The position numbers were made by a program, and so were the translations under genes. A stretch of 64,000 nucleotides of DNA from Dyadobacter sp. (GTDB lineage Bacteria; Bacteroidota; Bacteroidia; Cytophagales; Spirosomataceae): contig NZ_JAGIAS010000011.1 in NCBI RefSeq assembly GCF_017744695.1, positions 233,612 through 297,611 on the forward strand, given 5' to 3'. Shown piece after piece: positions 45,165-54,500 of the stretch (the stretch's first letter is position 1; each line of letters begins with the position of its first letter). A model generated the notes under the pieces. It saw only the letters and a list, made by a program, of their open reading frames with translations. It did no database searches and was not told the origin of the DNA.

Positions 45165-48116
45165 ATGGCCCAATCACCATTCAAGCTGCTCGATTCATTC
45201 GAAAAAAGCGAACGCAACGCATTTTTCGAAAGAGAGGATGAAATCCGGATCATATATAACTACATACACGAATCGAACATCGTACTGGTAAACGGCCCGT
45301 TGGGAACCGGAAAATCCAGTATCATCAAATGCGGGCTTGCCAATTGCTTCGAGAAAACCGACTGGCTGGAAATATTCGTGCGGCGTTACGACGACATCAA
45401 TGTCTCGCTGCGCAAGGAAATCAACCTCAAAAACAAGCAGGATTTCCCGCTTGACTCCGACATTCTCGACTGCCTGCGATCGCTTTACCTCGATTTTTTC
45501 AAACCCGTGTACCTGATCTTCGACCAGTTCGAGGAAATATTCATTTTAGGGAGTACCGAGGAGCAGGAGACTTTTTTCAACGAACTCAGGCGGATACTCG
45601 ATGCGAAAGACATCCCGTGCAAGGTGATTTTCATTATGCGCGAGCGCTACATTGCGCAATTGCAGAAGTACGAGAGCATTGTGCCGGAGATATTCGATAA
45701 ACGGGTGCTCATCGAACGGATGACCGACAACGATATCAAGAATGTTATCCGGAAATCCTGCGAGCATTTCGATATAGAAACCGACGAGGCCACTATTGAT
45801 GCGATCGTACGGAATCTCAAAATCGAAGATAACCTCATCGAACTACCGCATCTCCAAATTTACCTCGACCGGCTTTGGCACAAAGCACCCGGCCCGCCTA
45901 AAATCTTTAAAACAAGTTTACTGGCCGAAGTCGGCAATATCCAAAATGTCCTCAAACAGTTCCTTGAAGAAAGGATAGAGAGCACGATTTCAGAAGTTTC
46001 CGCGGTGCATGGATCGGTCAATTACAATACGATCAGGGACGTGCTTTACTGCTTTGTGACCGACGAAGGCACCAAGCGCCCGCAAAAGATCGAGGACATC
46101 ATTTCGCAGGCCGCTCCACTGGACATTGCCACGGCGATTGTCAAATCATTGGCTACCCGCAACATTCTCAGGCTCGACAAATACGGCGGCAACGGAACGG
46201 ACAGCATTTATGAAATTGCGCACGACAGTTTGGCCAAAATCATTCATGACAAGTTCAGTCTGGAAAATTCACACATCGCCCGGACGATCAAGACCATTAA
46301 AAATGCTTACCTGAAATACGAGCAATCCAACAAGATATGGTTCCTTAGATCGTATCTCGACCGCAACGATTTGCGGGATATCAGGCGCTCCACCAAGGAT
46401 ATTAAAGAAAATGTGGCGCTAAGCAAGCAGCCCACGGCCGAAGAGTGGAAATTCGTGACAGACAGCAAACGCCGGCTCAAGACCCTATACGGGCTTAGCT
46501 ACGGCGCTGGCGCCCTGTTTCTGTTGACCATACTGACCTTCCTGGCAGTATGGAGCTCAGAAACCAGCACGCGCTACCGGCTGCTCATTAACCTGGCCCG
46601 GTCGAAGACTCAGCAATACATTCTTTACAAACAATATGAAGAGAACAGTATGCTCGCCGGGTTTTTCGGCGATGGCATGTTTAATGAAATCAAGCGGTAT
46701 CCCGAGCATGAAAACCTCTATTTCGCTTCCATATTTAATGTAGAGCCGATCACGGACATGGCTTTTGCCCACGTGGGCAAGGACAAGAAACTGCTGATTA
46801 TTGCCGGGCCTAACACTGTAAGTTTGTATAACGAGCGTTTAGGCACGCTGGAAAACCGGTACAACCTGGTTAAACGCCGGTGGACCAGGGACCGCTACAA
46901 CCACGGCATCAACGTGGTAGTCAACAGCCACGACACAACGCTGGTGAGAATCTCATACGACAGCGGGAAGATGCTGCTCATGAAAAGGGTCATCGACACC
47001 ACACGCATCGGGGAATCGTTCAGACTCACATCGGAAGGAATTTTGAGCGACAGCACGCAATCGCTCTACGATATCGATAACGAATATAACTACAACTCGC
47101 TGAGGCGCTTCCCGCACGACTCCGTGATTGCGATCTCCGATACGCGAATGGGTATCACGCGGCTATTCTGGACCGGCAACAAAAAAATCGAACCGAGCAC
47201 GCGCCTGCTACCCGAAACCAAAGTACGCTTCCTGCTGCCATTGGATGCCGAAGACCTTGAATACCTGAAAAGGAATTCGAGCGTCGGTGCCAAGGGTGAT
47301 TTGTGGACGTACCTGGAAAATGAATACCTCACATCGATCGACCGGCTGTCCAGTCATTTCTTTTCCTCAGAAAACTCGGGGTCGCTTGTTAACCTGAAAG
47401 GCGTATTGAGCGCATTGATCCGGCAAGTGGAGGGGCAGGACAACTACGGCCTCTGGATGGCATTATCCAGAAAAATAAGTGCCGACGGTAACCGGCGCCT
47501 GAACGAAATATTCTGGGATGCGCGCGTGGAGCTCGAAATCAAGATCCGGAATATGCGGGAGGACGAGCGGAACGCCCTTTTCACATTCGTGCGCACGCAG
47601 TCCAGACGCTACGCGAATGCCGACCACATTCTGTTCCTGGAAGACATGCATGAAAGGCTTCCGAATGACCCGTGCCTGAATCACGACCTGTCGATCGTTT
47701 ACAACAATGCGTCATGGTACCGGCTCTTCGACGGAGACTTTAAAAAGTCGATCGAGTATGCAAAAAAAGGCACGGCCGTGGCTATTTTGCCCAAATCTCA
47801 CCTCCATTACATTTACGTAAACCTGGCGCACGCCTATCTACTTTCGGGCAATGTGGCGGAGGCCAGGCGGTACTACCGGCAGTACGCAGCCAGCAAAAAT
47901 TTCGGTGAAAGAAATTGCAGCTATATCGATGCGCCCGTCTATAACCGTGATGTAATGATCGCCGACCTGCAATCATTTGACAGCAAGAACATGATCCCGG
48001 ATTCGCTCCGGGACGATGTAGCGTCGATCATCGGTATGCTCACCCGCATTGAAATACCCTATTCCGACTATAACAGCTTAGCCAGCGCATTGACCGACTC
48101 GTCGATCACGAAATAG
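45165..48116 (+). CDS. nSTAND1-type NTPase with one central membrane helix and TPR-like C-terminus
   Basis: A 983-residue protein. Residues 1-370 form a P-loop STAND module: ERNAFFEREDEIRIIYNYIH, the Walker A loop GPLGTGKSS (44-52), Walker B LIFDQFEEIF (117-126), the sensor-like VIFIMRERYIAQLQKYES and a winged-helix-like region with YEIAHDSLAKIIHDKF. The 'F-x-R-E-D/E-x-I' opening is the nSTAND1 hallmark. A hydrophobic segment at about 442-465 (YGAGALFLLTILTFLAVWSS) is a likely membrane helix. The C-terminal 500 residues would lie on the other side; about 820-920 look like two or three TPR helices (VYNNASWYRLFDGDFKKSIE, YVNLAHAYLLSGNVAEARRY). It is co-transcribed with the CHAT protease. Its 3' end overlaps the caspase-hydrolase gene on the other strand by 49 bases. 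Ligand unknown. Confidence 0.82.
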   Translation: MAQSPFKLLDSFEKSERNAFFEREDEIRIIYNYIHESNIVLVNGPLGTGKSSIIKCGLANCFEKTDWLEIFVRRYDDINVSLRKEINLKNKQDFPLDSDILDCLRSLYLDFFKPVYLIFDQFEEIFILGSTEEQETFFNELRRILDAKDIPCKVIFIMRERYIAQLQKYESIVPEIFDKRVLIERMTDNDIKNVIRKSCEHFDIETDEATIDAIVRNLKIEDNLIELPHLQIYLDRLWHKAPGPPKIFKTSLLAEVGNIQNVLKQFLEERIESTISEVSAVHGSVNYNTIRDVLYCFVTDEGTKRPQKIEDIISQAAPLDIATAIVKSLATRNILRLDKYGGNGTDSIYEIAHDSLAKIIHDKFSLENSHIARTIKTIKNAYLKYEQSNKIWFLRSYLDRNDLRDIRRSTKDIKENVALSKQPTAEEWKFVTDSKRRLKTLYGLSYGAGALFLLTILTFLAVWSSETSTRYRLLINLARSKTQQYILYKQYEENSMLAGFFGDGMFNEIKRYPEHENLYFASIFNVEPITDMAFAHVGKDKKLLIIAGPNTVSLYNERLGTLENRYNLVKRRWTRDRYNHGINVVVNSHDTTLVRISYDSGKMLLMKRVIDTTRIGESFRLTSEGILSDSTQSLYDIDNEYNYNSLRRFPHDSVIAISDTRMGITRLFWTGNKKIEPSTRLLPETKVRFLLPLDAEDLEYLKRNSSVGAKGDLWTYLENEYLTSIDRLSSHFFSSENSGSLVNLKGVLSALIRQVEGQDNYGLWMALSRKISADGNRRLNEIFWDARVELEIKIRNMREDERNALFTFVRTQSRRYANADHILFLEDMHERLPNDPCLNHDLSIVYNNASWYRLFDGDFKKSIEYAKKGTAVAILPKSHLHYIYVNLAHAYLLSGNVAEARRYYRQYAASKNFGERNCSYIDAPVYNRDVMIADLQSFDSKNMIPDSLRDDVASIIGMLTRIEIPYSDYNSLASALTDSSITK

Positions 48117-51100
48117 TTGAGGTGGTGGCACGACACCTTTTGCGGCACGGCGGCGGTCTTCGCCTGGAAGATGCTGTCCGTGCTCACGGCAATATCGTTG
48201 ACGGTATTCTTGTACACCCAGGTGCCAATTTGCGTGACCACCTTTTCCATCAAAGGCAGCCCGTCGCTGGCACGCAGATAAGCATCCAGGTCGCCGCCGA
48301 CGATGAAATAGGGAATCGGCGCCGTATTTTTTTGGGTTAATTTCTGGATAAAATCGCTGCCGCTGTCCATTTGAGCCAATGTATGCAGTACCTGCTTGTT
48401 CCCCACTTTCAGTACCGACGACAAAAAGCCTGTGACTGCGCCCACCTGCGGAGGAAACAACTTGGTGCCCAATGCCAGGGCCACCGATGCCCAGCTGACA
48501 TAACCGGGTATCTCCCCAAACTTGCTACCGCCATTCGGCGTACCTGCCATAATCAGCTTGTCGACGAATTTGTCGCCGCCCAGTTCCTCGATCATATAGC
48601 GCGACACCAGTCCGCCCATGGAATGCGCGACCAGTACCAGTTCCTTTTCATCGTTTTCATGGAACCCGAGGGCTGACAGCTTATTTTTCAGGATTGCCGC
48701 GATTTCCTCGATCGGGGTATTGAGATTCTCATAATCATAGGTCATCACCAGGTCGTAACCGCCATCGATGGCCATTTTAAACGTCTTGGCCATATCTTCG
48801 GTATCGCCGATAATTCCGTGTACCAGCAGTAACACCGATTTTGCCTGTGTAACTTTTCCTTCCAGCCCCTCACTTTCCCGGGTAGCATTGTTGGCATAAT
48901 CCACCCACCGCAATCGGTTCGGGTCTGTCTGAATACCCAGTTTGCCCGCGAATTTCAGGAAAACCATTCTAAAGGCCCCTCCCAGGCTTCGCGTCTTCTC
49001 TGCCGCTTCTTCGGGAATGGTATTCACACTGACTTGCATTACCCCGGGTTCTGTGATCGCCAGTACGCCCATCGGCAAAAAGTCTTCGCCGTCGAAAAAG
49101 AACGGCAACACCAGCTCGTCTTCTTTCTCAGGCCGAATATCGATAATCAGTGGATTCTCTTTAAGCACAGCCGTATTGCTGATTTCGACCACCTCCGCAA
49201 TACTGCGGTCCTCTCCCCTGGTACCTTCGTCGAAATTCACGATTTCGAACCACGGATTGCCATCTGCATAAGCTTCACTGATGACGGGTTTATCGACACT
49301 CCTGGTCCTGGAAACCAGCGGCGCCCAGCCGAGTTTTCCGCGAAACGAATCGTGTTGCCGAACCGTGATGCCTCTGCCGATGGTCACCGGCTCCGCACCA
49401 AGTTCCTGCTCGGCCTTTTTGACCAACCGGATACTGACCGCTTTCGTGAGCCAGTCGGACTTCCCACCGCCGATCGCTTTCGATTGCCCCAGTCCCCGGC
49501 TGCCTGTCGGTGTGACAATCGCCCCTATTTGCAACGGTTCCTGCACAAACAGGCTGCTATCAATGGTTTCCGTCGAAACAATCAGTTTCAGCGTGTCTAT
49601 CTCTTCCTCGCTGTTGAGGGTAAAGACGTCGCTCGTGAGCACGACGGAAGTGCCCGGAGGCACAGGCTGCGAATCGTTGAAAATGACCGTCACGCCGTAA
49701 TCCGGCGAGAGGTAGAGCAGGCATACATACAACGTTCGGGCCGTACCGTTACTAAAATTGACTTTGAAAGGAATATCCTCCCCATCGTGATCGAGCGTGA
49801 TCAGCGTGTCTGAAAACACGTCGGTAGTTCCCCCCTGCGCGACTTCCACATTGAATGTGACTTGCCCGGGTGGAATGGCCGATTGCACGTTCTGCAAATC
49901 GAGCAGGCGTTGCCAACGGGCGAGCGTTTGCAAGAGGTTCAGGGCATGGTTTGCCGAAAATTTATCGGTTCCGACCACAGTTTGGATCATCGCGTCGCTT
50001 CCCGAGTGGCTGACTGCCACGTTGCCGTTTTCTATTTTCAGCTCAAACAAAGCGGCGGCGGGAACGTCGGTCAAAACTATCCCCGATTCCGCGGCTCCGG
50101 CCAGCGTTTCCTGCATGACTTGCGCCACCGAGCTGTCACCATAAACGAAAAACGGTTGCAGGCGGAGCGATTCGGGCTCTCCCCAATAAACGTTGTTCGC
50201 ATCCAGCGGTAATCCATCGATCTGCAAGGTACTTTCCGTCACATTCATGACATCCAGCACAACGGTACCCACAAGCTGCCCCTCCGCTACGGCGTCAAAC
50301 AGCCTGATTTTGACAGGCTCGCCCACGCGCTGTTCGATCCCCATCCCCGCGCCCAGGTCGATCGTCCACTTGCCCGCCTTCATATATACGCGGTAGCGCG
50401 TCAGGCGCCCGCCTTCGACATTTCGCCCTAAAAAACCCTGGCTTACATTGAAAACACCCACCGATTCCATCTGCGGTGTCTGGTTTTTCAAGGCATTCCG
50501 GATGAATGCCCGCACCTGAACGAACAGGTCTGCGTAGGTAACTTGCCCGCCGCTTTTGCCCAATACGGTAATCAAAGACTGTGTAAATTGTCCGTGCCCG
50601 TTGTTCTCCCACGCACGTTCGACTCGGTCGCACGCGGCCAACAGCAAATGGTCCGATGAAGGTATATTGACATTGCCCCTTTGTACATAGGCGCCATCCA
50701 GGTAAGTTTCCAGTGGCCGGATGTCGGAAGTACCTTTTTCAAACCGCGGCTGCATTTGCAGAAACGTTTCAAGCTCCCTGGTGACCGATCCGGAATGGCA
50801 GGAATCCGCGATCACGACGATCCGGGGGCCACGGGCACTCACTTCTTCCAGCAAAAGCGCGATTTCCTTGTCGGCCAGGTCATATTTCCCGGGTTCGCGG
50901 CTGTCATGCAAAACCCAGGTCTGTTCCTGACTGTCGGAGGTTCCGGCCTGGAATTCGTGGGCGGTAATGCCCGTCGATCCGTGCCCGGAATAATAAATCA
51001 CCGCAGTATCCTCCGGCCCTGCCTGCGTGAGATGTTCGCGAAAGCCGCTAATCACCTTCGCTCGCGACGCATTCGCATCCGCAAGCACGAGGATCTGCCG

Positions 51101-51247
51101 GTCGTCGGGAATAAGGTCCGTATAATTTTCCTTCAAAAGTTTCCTGAAATCGGAGACATCGTTCACACAACCGTTCAGCGATCTGATCGGCGGGTTCGAG
51201 GTGGGACTATACTCATTAATGCCAATCAGCAATGCGAAGATTTTCAT
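48068..51247 (-). CDS. Caspase-like protease fused to an alpha/beta-hydrolase (lipase-like)
   Basis: A 1059-residue protein without signal peptide. Residues 1-265 are a C14 caspase/metacaspase domain: FALLIGINEYSPTS, LNGCVNDVSDFRKLL, the catalytic His89 in TAVIYYSGHGS and Cys150 in VVIADSCHSGSVTRELE. A middle region (about 270-650) of beta-rich sequence shares motifs with the amidase-caspase-SGNH protein at 55559-59401 (GKWTIDLGAGMGI; LYVCLLYLSPDYGV; IVSTET; SRGLGQSK). The C-terminal 270 residues form a lipase-like alpha/beta-hydrolase: SVLLLVHGIIGDTEDMAKTF (oxyanion loop), ELVLVAHSMGGLVSRYMIEE with nucleophile Ser876, and IMAGTPNGGSKFGEIPG. It is convergent with and overlaps the STAND gene. 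Self-cleavage or caspase-controlled release of the hydrolase is an inference. Confidence 0.88.
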   Translation of the reverse strand: MKIFALLIGINEYSPTSNPPIRSLNGCVNDVSDFRKLLKENYTDLIPDDRQILVLADANASRAKVISGFREHLTQAGPEDTAVIYYSGHGSTGITAHEFQAGTSDSQEQTWVLHDSREPGKYDLADKEIALLLEEVSARGPRIVVIADSCHSGSVTRELETFLQMQPRFEKGTSDIRPLETYLDGAYVQRGNVNIPSSDHLLLAACDRVERAWENNGHGQFTQSLITVLGKSGGQVTYADLFVQVRAFIRNALKNQTPQMESVGVFNVSQGFLGRNVEGGRLTRYRVYMKAGKWTIDLGAGMGIEQRVGEPVKIRLFDAVAEGQLVGTVVLDVMNVTESTLQIDGLPLDANNVYWGEPESLRLQPFFVYGDSSVAQVMQETLAGAAESGIVLTDVPAAALFELKIENGNVAVSHSGSDAMIQTVVGTDKFSANHALNLLQTLARWQRLLDLQNVQSAIPPGQVTFNVEVAQGGTTDVFSDTLITLDHDGEDIPFKVNFSNGTARTLYVCLLYLSPDYGVTVIFNDSQPVPPGTSVVLTSDVFTLNSEEEIDTLKLIVSTETIDSSLFVQEPLQIGAIVTPTGSRGLGQSKAIGGGKSDWLTKAVSIRLVKKAEQELGAEPVTIGRGITVRQHDSFRGKLGWAPLVSRTRSVDKPVISEAYADGNPWFEIVNFDEGTRGEDRSIAEVVEISNTAVLKENPLIIDIRPEKEDELVLPFFFDGEDFLPMGVLAITEPGVMQVSVNTIPEEAAEKTRSLGGAFRMVFLKFAGKLGIQTDPNRLRWVDYANNATRESEGLEGKVTQAKSVLLLVHGIIGDTEDMAKTFKMAIDGGYDLVMTYDYENLNTPIEEIAAILKNKLSALGFHENDEKELVLVAHSMGGLVSRYMIEELGGDKFVDKLIMAGTPNGGSKFGEIPGYVSWASVALALGTKLFPPQVGAVTGFLSSVLKVGNKQVLHTLAQMDSGSDFIQKLTQKNTAPIPYFIVGGDLDAYLRASDGLPLMEKVVTQIGTWVYKNTVNDIAVSTDSIFQAKTAAVPQKVSCHHLNYFVIDESVNALAKLL

Positions 51248-51506
51248 ATGATAAAAGGTTGGGTTGGGAAGAACGGATGTCTTGCAAGAATAAGCCTCCT
51301 AATCAGCGGCGCTGGCTCGTATTGCTTGAAATTACCTTGCCCATGAATTAAAATCAACACCCGGTATGCTTTATTATTGAACGGGAAAATAGTGCCTGAG
51401 AAATGCCGCGGCCCCGATTCGGCCCGGTAAATAATTTCTTCGACAGCCGCCGCCAACACCCCGGAAAAATACCGAAATTGAAAGTCTAGTAAGCGATATT
51501 ACCAAC

Positions 51507-54500
51507 ATGGGCATCGGGACAATTACCCCTCGACAGCATAAAACAAGACGGAACCGGCTGTTTTTCGTCGCGATCGACAAGTACGACAACTGGACGCCGC
51601 TGCAGTACCCGGTGTCCGACTGCCAGCGCTTCTTTGCCGTACTCAAAGATTTTTACGGCTTTTCCGACGAAAACTTCGTGATCCAGCCGCTCTTCGACGA
51701 GCATGCCAAAACCGATATCGTGTTCGATGAGATCTGTTACCTGGCCGACAAGGACGAAAACGGCGAACTTCGTATCAGGCCGGACGAAAACCTGATCATC
51801 TATTTCTCGGGCCACGGCCATTTCGATAAGAACAAAGAAGGGTATTGGGTACCCTCCGACGCACCGGTACTTTCCGAAAGACCGAGCGATTTGAAAAAGC
51901 TGATTTCAGTCAGCGAGGTCATCCGAATACTTTCCAATATCAAAGCCCACCACATTGTCCTGATCGTCGACGCTTGCTTCTCGGAGGCTTTTGCGACGAT
52001 GGAAATCGATGTGGCACAGCAAAGCCAGTCGGCAGAAGCCGAAGAAGTTCCGTCGAGGTGGGTACTTACGGCCGGGCGCAATGGAGTGGTCCCCGACAAA
52101 AGCCCGTTTGCAGATGCGCTGATCGATATTCTCCATAACAATGCGGACGACAGTGTGTCTATCAACTGGTTGGGAGCACAAATCACGAAGCAGGTACGCG
52201 ACAATGGATTTGAGATAGAGCCCCTTTGCAAAAGCCTCGTCAACCAGAAATACAAGCTGGGCGAGTTTTTCTTCCACCGCACCGCACAAGCAGCGCAACC
52301 GGCCACGCCATTCGACAACGCGAACCTGCAAAATACGTTGCGCGCAGGCTCCAAAGCGCAGTTCGAACGGCTTCAAAAAGGGCGCTACAAATACCTGAAT
52401 ATCGAGAGCATCCTGGTTTCGGAGATCAACATGGGTAAATACCTCGATGTACAGGTCAAAACCGACACGCAGGTTGCCTCGCTTGAACTGGCGGTGGGTG
52501 CATTATGGCAAAACAGGAAGTCGCAGGCGTTGCTCATAGGCGATGGCGGAATGGGTAAAACGGTGTCACTGCTGTTGCTCTGGCGGGACCTCCTTTTTGA
52601 AGAAAACGGCCCCGTTCCCGTATTCATTCCGCTGAACGAATACAACTCGGCTTCCGAAGCCGAACGCAACGATTTCGTGGTCAGATATATATGCAAAAAC
52701 CTCCTCAACATACCGGAGCCGCTGCCGGAAACTGCTAATGCCCTTTGGAAGCTGTTTGAAACACCGCAGGAAGGAAAGCCGTCGATGATCCTGCTGCTGG
52801 ACGGCCTCAACGAAGTGACCGTTCCAAAAGGGCGGTTGATGGCCACGGTGAACGATCTCGCCGCCAGGGCCGGCGGCACCCAAATGATCATCTCGTCCAG
52901 GAACAAGCAGATTGAAAAATTGGACCTGGCCAGCGAAAGCGCCGCAGTGATGCAAATCCTGCCCCTTGCACAGGAAACCGTTATCGCATACCTGAAAGAA
53001 AAAGGTCAGGAAATACCGGCAAACAAAGATTTGCTGGGGCTGTTCGCAAACCCGATGATGCTCACGCTGTATTCGGGGGCCAACAATATCGCTTTGAGGT
53101 TCAAGGACGACGACCGCTTCCATTTCAAAAAAGTGACTACCTACGGCGAGCTGCTTTGGAATTTCAACGAGGCCCAGCTCGCCCAGCTCACGGACGTCAA
53201 CGAAGAAGCCGATATCCGCTACCAAAACTTTCTGCTCCGTGTGCTTGTCCCTTACATAGCATACCGAATGGAAGACAAGGGCAAATATGCCATTACCATC
53301 CGCAAACTCACCGATCCTGCTTTCAATTTCAAAACATTGCTGGACGAGGCATTCGCCGAGCTCGACACGGAGGAACTGACCGAATTATACCCCGAATTCG
53401 AAGGCAAACGCAGGGAACTGGGCCTGGGAGTGCTCACCGGGCTGGACGAAAAAGAGCAGCGGTCGGGAAAAGTAAAGCAGTTCCTGGTCGAGCGGCTTCG
53501 CGTGCTGGTCATGGAAGGTGACGATCTCCGGTTTTTACACCAGAATTTCAGGGATTTTTTCGCGGTATGCCATATACGCAATATGACGGAGATCGCCATA
53601 GCGCGGCGCGTGTTGCCGGATGTGTTTTTCAGAAACTATATTCCCGTGTATTTGCGGCGTTTGCTGGGGGAAATAGAAGGAGAGCATCATGCGGTACCGG
53701 CCTGGAATGCAGCCAAAGGTCGCCTCGAACTGATAGAAAAGGAGAATCTATTGTCGCGCCTGATGGATTTATGCCGGGCTAATTCGGGAATCACCGCCGG
53801 CGATGCGGAGCGTGCATTCGTGATCCGGAATGTGATGACGATCTGGCTCGATTTGCGTCAGAGCCTCGCCGGCGCCGACCTGACCCGCCTCGACTTACGC
53901 CAAATCCAGTTTAATGGCCTCCCGCTAACCCGCCACCAGGGCAACGCTTACCTCCCGGCGCGGTTTGAAGACAGTATCCTCGATGGCGACGGCTTCCTCT
54001 TCAAAGGGCATTACGGCCAGATCAACCAGGTGCATTACAGTGCCGACGGTAAAAAGCTGCTCACAGCGTCGGACGACGGTACCATTAAAGAATGGCTTAC
54101 GGACACAGGCAAGCATTTACAAACATTTTCCGGGCATACCGACAAGGTAATGTCGGCCAGATACAGTGCCGACGGCCAGAAGGTGGTATCCGCATCCTTC
54201 GATACATTCGTCAAAGAATGGTCGGTAAGCAATGGAACGGAACTCGCCAGCTACGAACATTTGCATTCGAAGGTCAATAATGCGCTATACTCGCCGGACG
54301 GGACCAAAATTCTGACTTGCGCCGATGACAAGCTGATCAGGGAATGGAGCATCGCGACCCGCGAATGCACGACGACCTATACCGGCCACACCAGGAATGT
54401 ATCGGCGGTGTGTTACAATCCGAAAGGGGATAAAATCTTGTCGGCCTCAGCAGATACGACTGTCCGGGAATGGTCCGGCCAAACGGGAGAATGCCTCAGG

